38,871 nucleotides of DNA from Streptomyces sp. NRRL S-337 (GCF_000720175.1 NZ_JOIX01000072.1:1-38871), one strand, 5' to 3'. Shown: positions 16,021-26,753, counted from the stretch's first letter. A program made the numbers and translations. The notes: generated from the letters alone by a model not told the origin.

Positions 16021-16821
16021 GTGGTGGTATTCGCCGGCCAGGGCGATCCCCGTCGGTCGATGGCTCTGCTGTGGCGCGACGAGCGCCCCGGCGGGACGCG
16101 TACGCGGCAGTGGCCGGGCCCCAAACCGGCCCTGAGCGTCGAGGTGATCGTCCGCGCGGGAATCGCGGTCGCCGACGCGGAGGGCATGGCGGCCCTGTCC
16201 ATGCGCGCGGTCGGCGAGCGGCTGGGCCGCACCGCCATGGCGCTGTACACCTACGTCCCGGGCAAGAGCGAGCTGGTGGACCTGATGTACGACCAGGTGC
16301 TGGCCGAGCTGCCGGACGACTACGACCTGGCGGCGGGCTGGCGGGCCGCGGTGACGTCCTGGGCCGAGGACACCTGGGAGTTCTACCTGCGCCACCCCTG
16401 GGTGCTCCAGGTCTCCCAGGCCCGCCCGGTACTCGGCCCCCACGAGTACCGCGCCCTGGAGACGCTGCTGGCGCTGCTGTACGCCACCGGCCTCGACTCC
16501 GCGGTGCTGCGGCCGGTGGTCGGGGCGCTGGTGCACGTCGTGCGCGGGGCCGCGCGGACCGTCGCCGAGTCCCGGGCGGCCGCGGCCTCGACCGGGGTGT
16601 CCGACGAGGACTGGTGGCTGGCGCGGTCCGGGATGCTGGAGGAGGTGGTGCCCGACTTCGCCGAGCGCTTCCCGCTGCTGGTCCGGCTGGAGACCGAGGG
16701 CGCGGCCCCGGTCACGGACGACGCGGTGCCGTATCTGGAACGCGAGGCGCGGGCGACCTTCGAGGGCGGGCTCGCGGTCGTCCTGGACGGGGTCGAGGCG
16801 GCGATCCGGCGCACCCACTGA
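16021..16821 (+). CDS. TetR/AcrR-family regulator with TetR_C-type ligand domain
   Basis: This 266-residue regulator has an N-terminal helix-turn-helix (VEVIVRAGIAVADAEGMAAL then MRAVGERLGRTAMALYTYV), followed by a long helical ligand domain of the tetracycline-repressor C-terminal type (WEFYLRHPW, ALLYATGLDSAVL, FEGGLAVVLDGVEAAI). GTG at 16021 is preferred because AAGGAG lies 7 nt upstream; frame-compatible starts from 15988 would lie inside the operator. It is divergent from the DrrC-like UvrA paralogue, so it probably represses that gene and itself and is released by a planar or DNA-active drug. Confidence 0.9.
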   Translation: MVVFAGQGDPRRSMALLWRDERPGGTRTRQWPGPKPALSVEVIVRAGIAVADAEGMAALSMRAVGERLGRTAMALYTYVPGKSELVDLMYDQVLAELPDDYDLAAGWRAAVTSWAEDTWEFYLRHPWVLQVSQARPVLGPHEYRALETLLALLYATGLDSAVLRPVVGALVHVVRGAARTVAESRAAAASTGVSDEDWWLARSGMLEEVVPDFAERFPLLVRLETEGAAPVTDDAVPYLEREARATFEGGLAVVLDGVEAAIRRTH

Positions 16822-17279
16822 GCCAGGACCGGCCGCACCGGCCCCGCCACCGAGGGCCGTTGGGGTGATGAAGGGAGCCTTGGGCCCCTTGCCGGGTGTC
16901 GTCGGCCGGGCCCCGCGCGTTGGTCTGCCATGACCGTCTTCCGCGTCCGACCGTGGTTCCTGCCGTCCAGCCTCGCGGCGTTCCTGACCGAGGTGTGGCC
17001 GGACGGGCCGGCTGACCCCCCGTCGGACGCCGGCCCCGGGGACCGTTCGGACGCGGCGTCCGATACCCGGTCAGGTGAGTGCCGGCCGGTCGATCCGCCG
17101 ACCGGCGCAGCAAGCTGCGGCGAGCCCCCCAAGAACCCCGCTGACCGGCCCTGATGCGCGGCCGGACGGACGGCAGGGCAGCGGACTTGACGGCGTGTCG
17201 GACACCGGCGGGCGCGCCCTCGGCCGTCATCGGGTCACCACAAATGGCGAGCGCGGTTGATCGCCCATAGCTTCGCCTC
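16822..17279. other. 458-bp intergenic region, no recognised gene
   Basis: Short open frames exist (for example 16930-17154 on the forward strand) but none has an RBS, a domain or a hydrophobic segment that would support it. The region should hold the promoter of the beta-helix gene; I could not identify it with confidence. Confidence 0.5.
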
Positions 17280-18341
17280 ATGGCGCTACAACAGATGACA
17301 CTCCTGGGCTGTGTCGCCGCGGTGATGGCCGGCGGACTGGGTGCGGCCCCTCCCTCCGATGCCCCGGGACGGCATGTGGTCCGCCCGGGCGAGTCGATCC
17401 AGCAGGCGGTGGACGCGGCCCGGCCGGGTGACACCGTCGTCCTGCGGCCCGGGGTCTACCGCGAGAGCGTGCTGATCACCACGTCGCGGCTGCGCCTCGT
17501 GGGGGCCGGCAAGAAGACGGTGATCCGCCCGTCGGCGAAGCGGGCGGCGAACCGCTGCGGCGAAGAGGGCAACGGCATCTGCGTGCTCGGCTCGCGGCAC
17601 CACCCGCTCCGGGACGTCAGCATCCGCGCGTTGACCGTCACCGGCTTCAAGCAGAACGGCATCTGGGCCTCCGGCACCGACCGGATGACCGTGCACGGGG
17701 TGACGTCCCGGAAGAACGGGGTCTGGGGCATCGCGCAGGAGAAGTCCACCCGCGGCGTGATCCGCGACAACTTCGTCACCGACAACGGCGACTCCGGCAT
17801 CTTCCTGGCGAACACCGTCAAGGAGGAGGGCGGCGCGACCGACACCCAGGGCGCGTCGATCACCCAGAACCGGATGTCCCACAACCGGATCGGTGTCACC
17901 ATCCGCCGGGTCAGGAACCTGACGGTCGGCCACAACACCGTCACCGGGAACTGCGCCGGAGTCTTCGTCGTCGGCGACGAGTCCCGCCCCCGAGCGGGCG
18001 CGCTGACTGTACGGGACAACGACGTCTCCCGGAACAACAAGCACTGCGCCGCCACCAAGCGGCTGCCGTTCCTCCAGGGCTCGGGCATCGTGCTCACCGG
18101 CACCGAACGGACGCTGGTGCGGCACAACCTGGTCCGCGACAACCGGGGCAAGTCGCCGCTCTCCGGGGGCGTGGTGCTCTTCCACAGCTTCGTGGGCGCG
18201 CTCAACGAGCACAACACCGTCGTCGACAACATCGTGCTGCGCAACAAGCCGGTCGACCTGGCCAACCGGGACCCCAAGGGCCGGGGCAACCGGTTCGTCC
18301 GCAACGTCTGCCGGACCTCGAAGCCGGCCGGGCTGTGCTGA
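17280..18341 (+). CDS. Secreted right-handed parallel beta-helix protein (NosD/pectate-lyase-like fold)
   Basis: This 353-residue protein begins with a hydrophobic signal segment (MALQQMTLLGCVAAVMAGGLG-APP), so it is probably exported. After a start strand typical of these proteins (VRPGESIQQAVDAARPGDTVVLRPGVYRE, in two parts), repeated short coils follow (NGIWASG, NGVWGIAQ, GIFLANT, RIGVTIRRV, CAGVFVVG, GSGIVLTG), each with Asn/Gly turns. These are NosD/CASH-type beta-helix repeats. Four to five cysteines may pair outside the cell. The fold binds or cleaves polysaccharide in many relatives, but no catalytic site is obvious. No strong RBS precedes the ATG. Confidence 0.85.
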   Translation: MALQQMTLLGCVAAVMAGGLGAAPPSDAPGRHVVRPGESIQQAVDAARPGDTVVLRPGVYRESVLITTSRLRLVGAGKKTVIRPSAKRAANRCGEEGNGICVLGSRHHPLRDVSIRALTVTGFKQNGIWASGTDRMTVHGVTSRKNGVWGIAQEKSTRGVIRDNFVTDNGDSGIFLANTVKEEGGATDTQGASITQNRMSHNRIGVTIRRVRNLTVGHNTVTGNCAGVFVVGDESRPRAGALTVRDNDVSRNNKHCAATKRLPFLQGSGIVLTGTERTLVRHNLVRDNRGKSPLSGGVVLFHSFVGALNEHNTVVDNIVLRNKPVDLANRDPKGRGNRFVRNVCRTSKPAGLC

Positions 18342-18405
18342 CGGCCCACCTGGCGCACCCGGTGCCACGGGTGCACTCACCTACCACGGGAGAATAGAGG
18401 CTCCA

Positions 18406-19434
18406 ATGACCACCGTAAGTCCCTCGCCCCAGTCGGCCATGCGGCTGCGGGAGCTCGTCTTCGGAGCCGCGTGCGCGGCGGCGGTACGGGCGGCGGCGCG
18501 GCTCGGCGTCGCCGACGCGCTCGGCGACCGGCCGGCCTCCGCCGAGGAGCTCGCCGCCGAGGTGAAGGCCGAACCTCGGCCGCTGGAAAGGCTGTTGCGC
18601 GCACTGTCCTGCTACGGGATCTTCGCGGAGACCGACGACGGGAAGTACGTCCACACCGACATGTCCCGGATGCTGCGCGAGGACACCCCGAACAGCCTGC
18701 GCTACATCTCCCTGTGGTGCACCGAGCCGTGGACCTGGGAGGCGTGGCCGCGGCTCGACGAGGCGGTGCGCTCCGGTCGCGACGTCTTCGACGACCTGTA
18801 CGGCAAGAGCTTCTTCGAGTACCTGCACCAGGACGCCACGGAGTCCGCCCAGGTCTTCGACCGGGCCATGACCACCTCCAGCAAGCAGTCGGCCGAGGAC
18901 GTCGCCCGGCTGCTGGACCTGTCGAAGGCACAGTCGGTGGCGGACATCGGCGGCGGGCAGGGCCACGTCCTCGCCAGCCTGCTGGAGAAGCACCCCTCGC
19001 TGGAGGGCACCCTGCTCGACCTGCCCACGGTCGTGGCGCATCCGGATCCCCGGCTGCGCGCGGGCGGTCCGCTCGCGCCGCGGGTGAAGGTGGTGCCCGG
19101 CGACTGCCGGGAGGACATCCCGGTCCGGGCCGACGTCTACATCATCAAGAACATCCTGGAGTGGGACGACGACTCCACCCGCCGGACGCTGCACAACGTC
19201 AAGTCGGCGGCCCGGCCCGGCGCCCGGGTGGTGGTCATCGAGAACCTCGTCGACGACAGCCCGTCGATGAAGTTCACCACCGCCATGGACCTGCTGCTCC
19301 TGCTGAACGTGGGCGGCGCCAAGCACACCAAGGACAGCATGATCCGCCGGCTCTCGGACGCCGGACTGGAGGTGCACGACGTCCTCGTCGTCAACCCGTA
19401 CCTGCACGCCTTCGAGTGCACCGTCCCGGCGTGA
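18406..19434 (+). CDS. O-methyltransferase-family protein lacking the usual catalytic His, beside the spore-pigment cluster
   Basis: This 342-residue protein has an N-terminal dimerisation winged-helix domain (LRELVFGAACAAAVRAAARLGV through LLRALSCYGIFAE) and a SAM-binding Rossmann domain (VADIGGGQGHVLASLL, GTLLDLPTVV, PGDCREDIP). This is the layout of aromatic polyketide O-methyltransferases. The motif normally reading KNxLHEWDD or KxxLHDW is KNILEWDDD: the general-base His position is deleted. It faces the whiE-type operon tail to tail with a 38-bp gap and may tailor the pigment, although this gene is not part of the classic eight-gene whiE set. Chemistry other than base-assisted O-methylation is possible. 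Confidence 0.85.
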   Translation: MTTVSPSPQSAMRLRELVFGAACAAAVRAAARLGVADALGDRPASAEELAAEVKAEPRPLERLLRALSCYGIFAETDDGKYVHTDMSRMLREDTPNSLRYISLWCTEPWTWEAWPRLDEAVRSGRDVFDDLYGKSFFEYLHQDATESAQVFDRAMTTSSKQSAEDVARLLDLSKAQSVADIGGGQGHVLASLLEKHPSLEGTLLDLPTVVAHPDPRLRAGGPLAPRVKVVPGDCREDIPVRADVYIIKNILEWDDDSTRRTLHNVKSAARPGARVVVIENLVDDSPSMKFTTAMDLLLLLNVGGAKHTKDSMIRRLSDAGLEVHDVLVVNPYLHAFECTVPA

Positions 19435-19472
19435 GCAACGGGCCGCCGCCCGGAACCGGCACGGCCTGCGCG

Positions 19473-19805
19473 TCAGCGACTGCCGTCGCGCTCCCAGCGG
19501 TAGAACTGCTGGGCCATCGCGTCCTTGGGGCTCCGCCAGGTCTCGGGGTCGTAGGCGCTGACGAAGGCGGACAGCTTGTCGCTCACCACACGGAACTCGG
19601 GGTGCTCGGTGACCTTGGCGATCTCCGGGCCGGGCGGCCGGTCGGATTCGATGAGGTGCAGGTACACCTCACCGAACTGGAACAGGGTCCGCCGCGAGAC
19701 GCCGACCAGGTGCGGCAGTTCCGTACGGTCGGACTCGCGGAAGACCTCCGCGATGTCCGGTGCCGAACCGGGTTTCATGCGGGCGACGATCAGAGCGTGA
19801 TGCAT
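19473..19805 (-). CDS. whiE-ORFVII: TcmI-type polyketide cyclase, WhiE ORFVII equivalent
   Basis: This 110-residue protein is a single ferredoxin-like alpha+beta barrel of the TcmI family (HHALIVARMKPGSAPDIAEVF, RTLFQFGEVYLHLIE, ending W-R-S-P-K-D-A-M-A-Q-Q-FYRWE). The family folds and cyclises later rings of aromatic polyketides. It is last in the reverse-strand spore-pigment operon, 56 nt after the aromatase gene; its ATG follows GAAGGGATC. Confidence 0.9.
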   Translation of the reverse strand: MHHALIVARMKPGSAPDIAEVFRESDRTELPHLVGVSRRTLFQFGEVYLHLIESDRPPGPEIAKVTEHPEFRVVSDKLSAFVSAYDPETWRSPKDAMAQQFYRWERDGSR

Positions 19806-19861
19806 CGGGAAGATCCCTTCGTTGCCGCCCGAGGGCGGTCCGGACGCGGCCCGGCGGGCCG

Positions 19862-20624
<763 letters not shown>

Positions 20625-20639
20625 GTGCGGTTCTCCTTC

Positions 20640-21890
20640 TCACGAGGGGGACGGCCGGCCCTGCCGCAGCACCATTGCCGCGTTCGAGCCCATCAGTCCC
20701 CGGCTCAGCACCAGCGCCGTCCGCAGTTCGGCGGGGCGGGCCCGGCCGGTCACGACGTCAAGGTCGTGGCACACGTCGACGACGTTGGGGGTGGGCGGCA
20801 CCACACCGTGTTCCATGGCGAGCACCGCGGCCGCGATGTCCAGGACGGGGGCACCGCAGTACGCCCGCCCGGTGCCGGTCTTGGGCGCGGTCACCGGGAC
20901 CTGGGTGGCCTGCCGGCCCAGGGCGTCCGCGAGGGCCAGCGCCTCGGCCCGGTCGGCCGAGGGGACGCCCAGGGCGTCCGCGAACACCACGTCGATCTCG
21001 TCCGGGGCGCACCGCGCGTCCTCCAGCGCGCCGCGGATGGCGTGGGCGAGTCCGGCCCGGGACTCCTCCCACCGGGAGGCGCCGGTGAAGGTCGCGGCGT
21101 GTCCGGACAGTTCGGCCCGGACGGGTGCGCCACGGCCCTCGGCCGCCGTCGCCTCCTCGACGACCAGCATCGCGCCGCCTTCGGCGGGCACGAATCCGCA
21201 GGCGCCGTCGGTGAACGGGCGGTAGGCGCGGACCGGGTCGTCGAGCGTGCTCAGGTCGTCGTAGCCGAGCTGGCAGACGACCGAGTAGGGGGCCAGCGGT
21301 GCCTCGGCGGCGCCCACGACGACCGCGTCGGTGCCGCGCCGCACGGTGCGGCAGGCGTGCGCCAGGGCGTCCAGGCCGCCCGCCTCGTCGCTGGCCACGA
21401 CTCCGCAGGGGCCCTTGAAGCCGCCGCGGATGGAGATCTGTCCGGTGCTGGCGGCGTAGAACCAGGCGATCGACTGGTAGGGGCCGACGTATTTGGAGCC
21501 CTGGCCCCACAGCCGTTGCAGCTCGCGCTGGCCGAACTCGCCGCCGCCGGACCCGGCGGCGGTGACGACGCCGACCGCGAACGGCGAGTCGGCGTAGTCG
21601 GCGCGGCCGAGGTGGGCGTCGTCCAGCGCGAGGTTGGCCGCCGCCATGGCGAAGTGGGTGAACCGGTCGGTCTGGACGAGGTAGCGCTCCTCGATCAGGT
21701 CCGCCGGATCGAAGCCGCGTACCTCACCGGCGACCTTGAGCGGCAGGTGCTCGCAGCCCTCCCGGGTCACCCGGTCGAGGACGCTGATGCCTTCCTTGGT
21801 CGCCTTCCAGAAGGCGTCAATACTCACCCCGTTGGGGGCGATGACGCCCATGCCGGTGACGACGGAGCGTCGTTCCTTCGCGGAGCTCAT
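20640..21890 (-). CDS. whiE-ORFIV: Chain length factor (KS-beta), WhiE ORFIV equivalent
   Basis: This 416-residue ketosynthase-fold protein pairs with KS-alpha. It starts [21 protein letters not shown] at 21890, overlapping the KS-alpha stop as ATGA; long frames extending further upstream are read-through of the KS gene. The nucleophile region reads [13 protein letters not shown], so the KS-alpha Cys position holds Glu169. Most chain length factors have Gln here (AEQAGG or similar), which promotes malonyl-ACP decarboxylation. The CLF sets chain length; WhiE-type systems make a C24 dodecaketide. Whether Glu is common in WhiE-type CLFs I cannot check. Confidence 0.93.
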   Translation of the reverse strand: MSSAKERRSVVTGMGVIAPNGVSIDAFWKATKEGISVLDRVTREGCEHLPLKVAGEVRGFDPADLIEERYLVQTDRFTHFAMAAANLALDDAHLGRADYADSPFAVGVVTAAGSGGGEFGQRELQRLWGQGSKYVGPYQSIAWFYAASTGQISIRGGFKGPCGVVASDEAGGLDALAHACRTVRRGTDAVVVGAAEAPLAPYSVVCQLGYDDLSTLDDPVRAYRPFTDGACGFVPAEGGAMLVVEEATAAEGRGAPVRAELSGHAATFTGASRWEESRAGLAHAIRGALEDARCAPDEIDVVFADALGVPSADRAEALALADALGRQATQVPVTAPKTGTGRAYCGAPVLDIAAAVLAMEHGVVPPTPNVVDVCHDLDVVTGRARPAELRTALVLSRGLMGSNAAMVLRQGRPSPS

Positions 21891-23155
21891 GCCGACCTCC
21901 CGCCCTGTCGGGTCAGTACCACCGCTGACTGGAATCCGCCGAAGCCGCTGCCGACCGAGAGCACCGAACGCAGCGGCAGTTCCCGCGCCGTCCTGGGCAC
22001 GTAGTCGAGGTCGCACTCCGGGTCCGGGGTCTCGTAGTTGGCCGTCGGCGGCACGACCTGGTGGGTCAGGGCCAGCACGCAGGCGACGATCTCGATGGCG
22101 CCGATCGCGCCGAGCGAGTGGCCCACCATGGATTTGATGGAGCTCATCGGCACCTTGTGGGCGTGTGCGCCCAGCGACCGCTTGACCGCGGCGGTCTCGT
22201 GCCGGTCGTTCTGCTGGGTGCCCGAACCGTGCGCGTTGACGTAGTCGACCTGGGTGGCGTCGATCCTGGCGTGGTCGAGCGCGCGGTTGATCGCCTCGGC
22301 CATCTCCAGGCCCTCCTGGGTCAGCCCGGTCATGTGGTAGGCGTTGCCGAAGGTGGCGTAGCCGCGGAGCTCGCAGTGCACGGTCGCTCCGCGGGCCCGG
22401 GCGTGCTCCAGCTCCTCCAGGACGAGCACGGCGCCGCCCTCGCCCATGACGAATCCGTCGCGGTGGGCGTCGAACGGCCGGGAGGCGTGGGCGGGGTCGT
22501 CGTTGTTGGCGGAGGTCGCCTTGATCGCGTCGAAGCAGGCCACGGTGATCGGGGAGATCGGCGAGTCCGACGCGCCGGCGATACAGACGTCGACCTTGCC
22601 CTCCTCGATGGAGTGGAAGGCGTAGCCGATGGCGTCGAGGCCGGAGGTGCAGCCCGTGGAGACGGTCTGCACCGGGCCGTGCGCGCCGACCTGTTCGGCC
22701 ACCGCGGAGGCCAGCGAACTGGGCGAGAAGGCCCGCTCCAGGTGGCGGCCGGCCGGCCGGTGGTCGACGTCCCAGCGCTTGCCGCGGTCGCTGACGGCGA
22801 CGTAGTCGTGTTCGAGGCGGGTGGTGCCGCCGACCGCGGTGCCCAGGGAGACCCCGATGCGCCAGGGGTTCTCCCGTTCGGGGTCCAGGCCGGCGTCGCG
22901 CAGCGCCTCGTCCGCGGCGACCATGGCGAACTGGACGTACCGGTCCGAGCGGGCGACCTGCTCCGCGCTCAGGCCGTGCGCCGCGGGGTCGAAGTCGCAT
23001 TCGGCGGCGATGCGCGAGCGGAATCCCTCCGGGTTGAAGAGGGTGATGCCACGGGTCGCCGTACGGCCGGCGGACAGCAGGTCCCAGAAGGCGGGCACTC
23101 CCACCCCGCCGGGCGCGACGATCCCGACTCCGGTGACCGCCACGCGGCGCGTCAT
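21887..23155 (-). CDS. whiE-ORFIII: Ketosynthase alpha of the type II spore-pigment PKS, WhiE ORFIII equivalent
   Basis: This 422-residue beta-ketoacyl synthase has all catalytic residues: Cys169 in [12 protein letters not shown], His in [12 protein letters not shown] and Lys/His in [12 protein letters not shown]. It forms the minimal PKS with the chain length factor and ACP. The ATG overlaps the cupin stop as ATGA, and its stop overlaps the CLF start, so cupin, KS-alpha and CLF are coupled. Gene order and length match whiE and other spore-pigment clusters. Confidence 0.95.
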   Translation of the reverse strand: MTRRVAVTGVGIVAPGGVGVPAFWDLLSAGRTATRGITLFNPEGFRSRIAAECDFDPAAHGLSAEQVARSDRYVQFAMVAADEALRDAGLDPERENPWRIGVSLGTAVGGTTRLEHDYVAVSDRGKRWDVDHRPAGRHLERAFSPSSLASAVAEQVGAHGPVQTVSTGCTSGLDAIGYAFHSIEEGKVDVCIAGASDSPISPITVACFDAIKATSANNDDPAHASRPFDAHRDGFVMGEGGAVLVLEELEHARARGATVHCELRGYATFGNAYHMTGLTQEGLEMAEAINRALDHARIDATQVDYVNAHGSGTQQNDRHETAAVKRSLGAHAHKVPMSSIKSMVGHSLGAIGAIEIVACVLALTHQVVPPTANYETPDPECDLDYVPRTARELPLRSVLSVGSGFGGFQSAVVLTRQGGRSA

Positions 23156-23586
23156 GACACCGGCTCCGTGCGTTCGGGCGGGGCGGCGGGGCTGCTCTCC
23201 TCGGTACCCTCGGTGTCGACGTGCCCCAGCTCGGGGCGGGGCGCCAGCGGGCCGAGGTGGAAGACCATCCGGGCCTCGACGTCCCCGACGTTGCGGAACC
23301 GGTGCCGCATGTAGGGCGGGATCAGCAGCCCCTGGTCCGGGCGCAGCGGATGGGGCTCCCCGTCGAGGTCCACTTCGAGCGCGCCCTGGACGACGTACAC
23401 GAACTCCTCGGAGTACGGGTGGTAGTGCTCTCCGATGCGCTCGCCGGGCTGTACGAGGGCCATGCCCATGAAGCCGCTCGTGGCACCCACCGCGCTGGGC
23501 GTCAGCATGGCGCGCAGATCACCTCCACGCCGGCGGTTGGGCTGGGTCTCGCTGAGGTCCACGATGCGTGGGCGGTGCGTGGTCAT
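23152..23586 (-). CDS. whiE-ORFII: Cupin-domain protein, WhiE ORFII equivalent
   Basis: This 144-residue single-domain cupin has the metal-binding motif [21 protein letters not shown] (motif 1, two His and a Glu) and [10 protein letters not shown] (motif 2 with His). Cupins of this position (SchB/CurC-type context) occur in nearly all spore-pigment and some angucycline-like clusters. Their exact reaction is unsettled, with roles in pigment oxygenation or cyclisation proposed. The start ATG is 67 nt downstream of ORFI. Confidence 0.9.
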   Translation of the reverse strand: MTTHRPRIVDLSETQPNRRRGGDLRAMLTPSAVGATSGFMGMALVQPGERIGEHYHPYSEEFVYVVQGALEVDLDGEPHPLRPDQGLLIPPYMRHRFRNVGDVEARMVFHLGPLAPRPELGHVDTEGTEESSPAAPPERTEPVS

Positions 23587-23653
23587 GGCTGAATCCTCCA
23601 GGGGCGTGAAGCCGGCGGTGGGTTGGGATGGGACCTGCTCCGGGCGGACGGTG

Positions 23654-24772
23654 TCAGGCGCCCGCGGACCGGCGGTCGGTGATCAGGGCCATGTCGCAGC
23701 GCGCGAGGAAGCGCGCGAGCTCGCGGTCGTTGGACAGACCGCCGGCCACTTCGGAGTCGAGCAGACGGCGCAGCACGGCCGTCTTGCGCGAGCCGCGGAT
23801 GCCGAGCGAGAGCAGCGGGTCCTGGTCGAGCGGGATCCGCATGTCGACGAGCCGGACGACGACGTCGTCGCGCTGGAAGATGGTGCTGCCGGCGACGGGG
23901 CAGTCCGGGTCGTCGGCGGCCAGCTCGTCCTGGCGGGCCAGCATCCTGGCCAGCGCCATGCCGCAGCCTTCCTTGGCCGGGTAGAACAGCGCGTGGCGCC
24001 GTACGTCCTCGGGCCGCGCGCTGCCGGAGGCGACGTGGTGCACGGCGGGCAGGGCGGCGCGGGTGAAGAACACCCGGGCGGAGTTCGGGTCGCTGAGGTC
24101 GCGGTCCTGCTCCAGGTAGGGGTTGATGGCCTCCTCGACGGCCCGGACCTCGGGCTGCTGGGAGACGTGACGGAGCGCCGCCACCAGGTCGCCCTGCACC
24201 TCGACCGCACGGACCACGCGGTTGCCGTGCATGAACAGGGAGGTGCGGCGCAGCCGGGTGGTGTCGTCGACCCGGGCCTCCGGCGAGTCGTAGCCGGCCA
24301 GGATCTCGGCGACCTTGTCCTCGCTGCCGGGCTTCACGGTGAAGGTCAGCGCGTGCCGCACCACACCGTCGCCGACGCGGGGGTTGGCCTGGAGCCGGCC
24401 CTTGGGGGGCTCGGGGGCCCGGGCGGCGATGTTCGAGGTCTCGCGCAGGACGCTGAAGCGCAGCGAGCGGGTGTCGCGGACGCAGGCGTGCAGCGGCTGG
24501 ACCATCTTGACGTGCTCCTCGCTGTTGACCCAGGCGAGGAAGGGGGGTGCGCTCTCCCATTCGCTGGTGATCAGCCACTGCGAGGGGTTCTCGATGGACT
24601 GGCACAGCTGGTCGGTGAGGTGCCCGGGGACGGACGCGACCTGGTTGCGCAGGTGCTCGTAGGCTTCCAGGAACTGCTGCTGGGCTCCGTCGTGGAGGTC
24701 CAGGAGCAGTACGACCCTGAGCCGGGAGCCGTCGAAGGCTGACTGGGATATTCGTTCCGACAGCGTTGTCAT
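23654..24772 (-). CDS. whiE-ORFI: SchA/CurD-like protein with N-terminal monooxygenase-like domain, WhiE ORFI equivalent
   Basis: This 372-residue protein opens the operon. Residues about 15-110 resemble an antibiotic-biosynthesis-monooxygenase (dimeric alpha+beta barrel) domain ([43 protein letters not shown]). A SchA/CurD-like region follows ([61 protein letters not shown]). Known: such proteins are restricted to spore-pigment and related polyketide loci, and the function is undefined. ATG at 24772 follows AAGGAG at about 11 nt. The divergent promoter region to ORFVIII is 253 bp. Confidence 0.9.
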   Translation of the reverse strand: MTTLSERISQSAFDGSRLRVVLLLDLHDGAQQQFLEAYEHLRNQVASVPGHLTDQLCQSIENPSQWLITSEWESAPPFLAWVNSEEHVKMVQPLHACVRDTRSLRFSVLRETSNIAARAPEPPKGRLQANPRVGDGVVRHALTFTVKPGSEDKVAEILAGYDSPEARVDDTTRLRRTSLFMHGNRVVRAVEVQGDLVAALRHVSQQPEVRAVEEAINPYLEQDRDLSDPNSARVFFTRAALPAVHHVASGSARPEDVRRHALFYPAKEGCGMALARMLARQDELAADDPDCPVAGSTIFQRDDVVVRLVDMRIPLDQDPLLSLGIRGSRKTAVLRRLLDSEVAGGLSNDRELARFLARCDMALITDRRSAGA

Positions 24773-25025
24773 CGTCTACGCATCTCCTTCGGTGCCCGAT
24801 GGCCCCTGTGGTGCGTCGTCAGTTCCGGTGCGATCCGGGTGACTGAGCCGGATGGTGGGGCTGCCCGCCCCGGATGTCCGGGGGGCGTCCCGGATTCGAT
24901 CGTGGCCGGGACGTACGGGCGGCGCGAGATCTGTGAGCCATGCAGGTGAACCGTGATCGAACAGGTCCACGGCCGGGCATTCGTGCTCCATCTGCCCTCA
25001 ATGCGCCTTGGAGCTGGAGCACGCC
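24773..25025. promoter_or_regulatory. Divergent promoter region of the spore-pigment cluster
   Basis: This 253-bp gap separates the ORFI-VII operon from the ORFVIII hydroxylase and must contain both promoters. In S. coelicolor the matching gap holds whiEP1 and whiEP2, which fire late in sporulation, the latter depending on sigma-F. I found no clear -10/-35 pairs here, so the promoter positions are not assigned. Confidence 0.5.
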
Positions 25026-26660
25026 ATGAATCCCATCCCCCGAGAACGGGTCCCGGTACTGGTCGTGGGCGGGTCCCTGGTGGGCCTGTCCGCCTCGCTG
25101 TTTTTGGGACGGCTGGGTGTACGGCACCTGTTGGTCGAGAAGCACTCCGCCACCTCCCATCACCCGCGCGGGCGCGGCAACAACGTCCGCACGATGGAGC
25201 TGTTCCGGGTGGCCGGCGCCGAGCGGCCGATCCGCCAGGCGGCCTCGACGTTGGCCGGCAACCACGGGATCCTGCAGGCCCGTTCACTGACCGGCGACGA
25301 ACAGGAGTGGCTGTTCAAGGAGATCGACCCGGGCGGCGGGCTGGCCCGGATCAGTCCGGCCGGCTGGTGTCTGTGCAGCCAGAACGACCTCGAACCGGTC
25401 CTGGTGCGGTGTGCCCGCGAGCACGGCGGCGACCTGCGTTTCTCCACCGAGCTGGTCTCGTTCGAACAGGACGCGGACGGGGTGACCGCGGAGCTGAAGA
25501 GCCGGGAGACCGGCGAGCGGCGCACCGTGCGCGCGGACTACCTCATCGCGGCCGACGGTCCCCGCAGCCCGGTACGCGAGCGGCTGGGCATCGGGCAGAC
25601 CGGTCCGGGCGACCTGTTCCACAACGTGAGCATCACCTTCCGGGCCCCGGAGCTCGCGGAGGTGGTGGGCGACCGCCGCTTCATCGCCTGCTACCTGACC
25701 AACCCGGAGGCCGACGGCGCCCTGCTGCCGGTGGACAACGAGCGGGACTGGGTCTTCCACGCGCCCTGGCACCCCGACCAGGGCGAGACCCTGGAGGACT
25801 TCACCGACGAGCGGTGCATCGACCACATCCGGCGGGCTACGGGTGCGCTGGACATGGCGGTGGAGATCACCGGCAAGGCCCCGTGGCACGCCGCCGAGCG
25901 GGTCGCCGAGCAGTACGGCGAGGGCCGGGTCTTCCTCGCCGGCGACTCGGCCCACGAGATGTCGCCCACCGGCGCGTTCGGGTCGAACACCGGCATCCAG
26001 GACGCCCACAACCTGGCCTGGAAGATCGCCGCCGTCCTGGACGGCGCGGCGGGCCCGGAGCTGTTGTCGACGTACGAGGCGGAGCGGCTGCCGGTGGCCC
26101 GGGAGACCAGCGCCCGCGCCTCGGCCCGCTCCGCGGAGCACAGCCACCCCGGGTACGCACCGGCGCCCGGGGCCGGCGGGGGCCGGCAGCGCGGGGTGCT
26201 CACCGTCGCGCTCGGCTACTGCTACCCGCGCGGCGCGGTCGTCGGCGCCGATCCCGAACTCCCGGTGGTTCCGGACCAGTTGCGGATGACCGGCGAGCCG
26301 GGCACCCGCGCCCCGCACATGTGGCTGACCGGCCCCGAGGGCCGCCGCTCCACGCTCGACCTCTACGAGACGGCGTTCACCCTGCTGTCCGGCTCCGACG
26401 GCGACATGTGGCGCACCGCGGCCAAGGGCGCCGTCCAGCGCTTCGGGGTGCGGCTGAACTGCTACCTGATCGGCACCGAACCGGACGACGACCTGGCCCC
26501 GGAGGAGGGCGCCGACTGGGCCGAGAAGCACGGCACGACGCCCGAGGGTGCGGTGCTGGTGCGGCCGGACGGCTATGTGGCGTGGCGGGCGGAGGGCCGG
26601 GTGGCCGATCCCGAGGCGGCGCTCGCGGAGGTCCTGGAGGCGCTGCTGTGCCGGTCCTGA
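25026..26660 (+). CDS. whiE-ORFVIII: FAD-dependent aromatic polyketide hydroxylase, WhiE ORFVIII equivalent
   Basis: This 544-residue class A flavoprotein monooxygenase has an FAD-binding start (VPVLVVGGSLVGLSASLFLG), the DG motif (YLIAADGPRSPVRERLGI) and the GD motif (VFLAGDSAHEMSPTGAFGSN), followed by a C-terminal thioredoxin-like domain as in PgaE/RdmE-type hydroxylases. It lies divergent from the PKS operon, exactly as ORFVIII does in whiE, and late hydroxylation changes pigment colour in S. coelicolor. ATG at 25026 is used; GGAG lies about 9-12 nt upstream. It is followed by a strong terminator. Confidence 0.94.
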   Translation: MNPIPRERVPVLVVGGSLVGLSASLFLGRLGVRHLLVEKHSATSHHPRGRGNNVRTMELFRVAGAERPIRQAASTLAGNHGILQARSLTGDEQEWLFKEIDPGGGLARISPAGWCLCSQNDLEPVLVRCAREHGGDLRFSTELVSFEQDADGVTAELKSRETGERRTVRADYLIAADGPRSPVRERLGIGQTGPGDLFHNVSITFRAPELAEVVGDRRFIACYLTNPEADGALLPVDNERDWVFHAPWHPDQGETLEDFTDERCIDHIRRATGALDMAVEITGKAPWHAAERVAEQYGEGRVFLAGDSAHEMSPTGAFGSNTGIQDAHNLAWKIAAVLDGAAGPELLSTYEAERLPVARETSARASARSAEHSHPGYAPAPGAGGGRQRGVLTVALGYCYPRGAVVGADPELPVVPDQLRMTGEPGTRAPHMWLTGPEGRRSTLDLYETAFTLLSGSDGDMWRTAAKGAVQRFGVRLNCYLIGTEPDDDLAPEEGADWAEKHGTTPEGAVLVRPDGYVAWRAEGRVADPEAALAEVLEALLCRS

Positions 26661-26716
26661 ACCGGGCAGATCCACCGGATACCGCCCCGGTGTTGCGGCT
26701 GGTGGTGCTGAGGTGA

Positions 26717-26753
26717 GCGAAGGGGCCGGCGGGAAGTCCGCCGGCCCCTTCGC
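26717..26753 (+). terminator. Intrinsic terminator after the whiE-ORFVIII hydroxylase
   Basis: A perfect 16-bp inverted repeat (GCGAAGGGGCCGGCGG and its complement) with loop GAAGT begins 56 nt after the stop codon. No T-run follows. Confidence 0.82.

Noticed and set aside
16930..17154. Possible 74-residue forward gene
   Set aside because: GC-rich third positions look acceptable, but there is no RBS, no domain or membrane segment, and a Pro/Asp-rich tail; too weak to annotate.
20640..23000. 786-residue reverse frame suggesting a fused KS-CLF protein
   Set aside because: The N-terminal half is an out-of-frame reading of KS-alpha; the true CLF starts at 21890 with an ATGA overlap.
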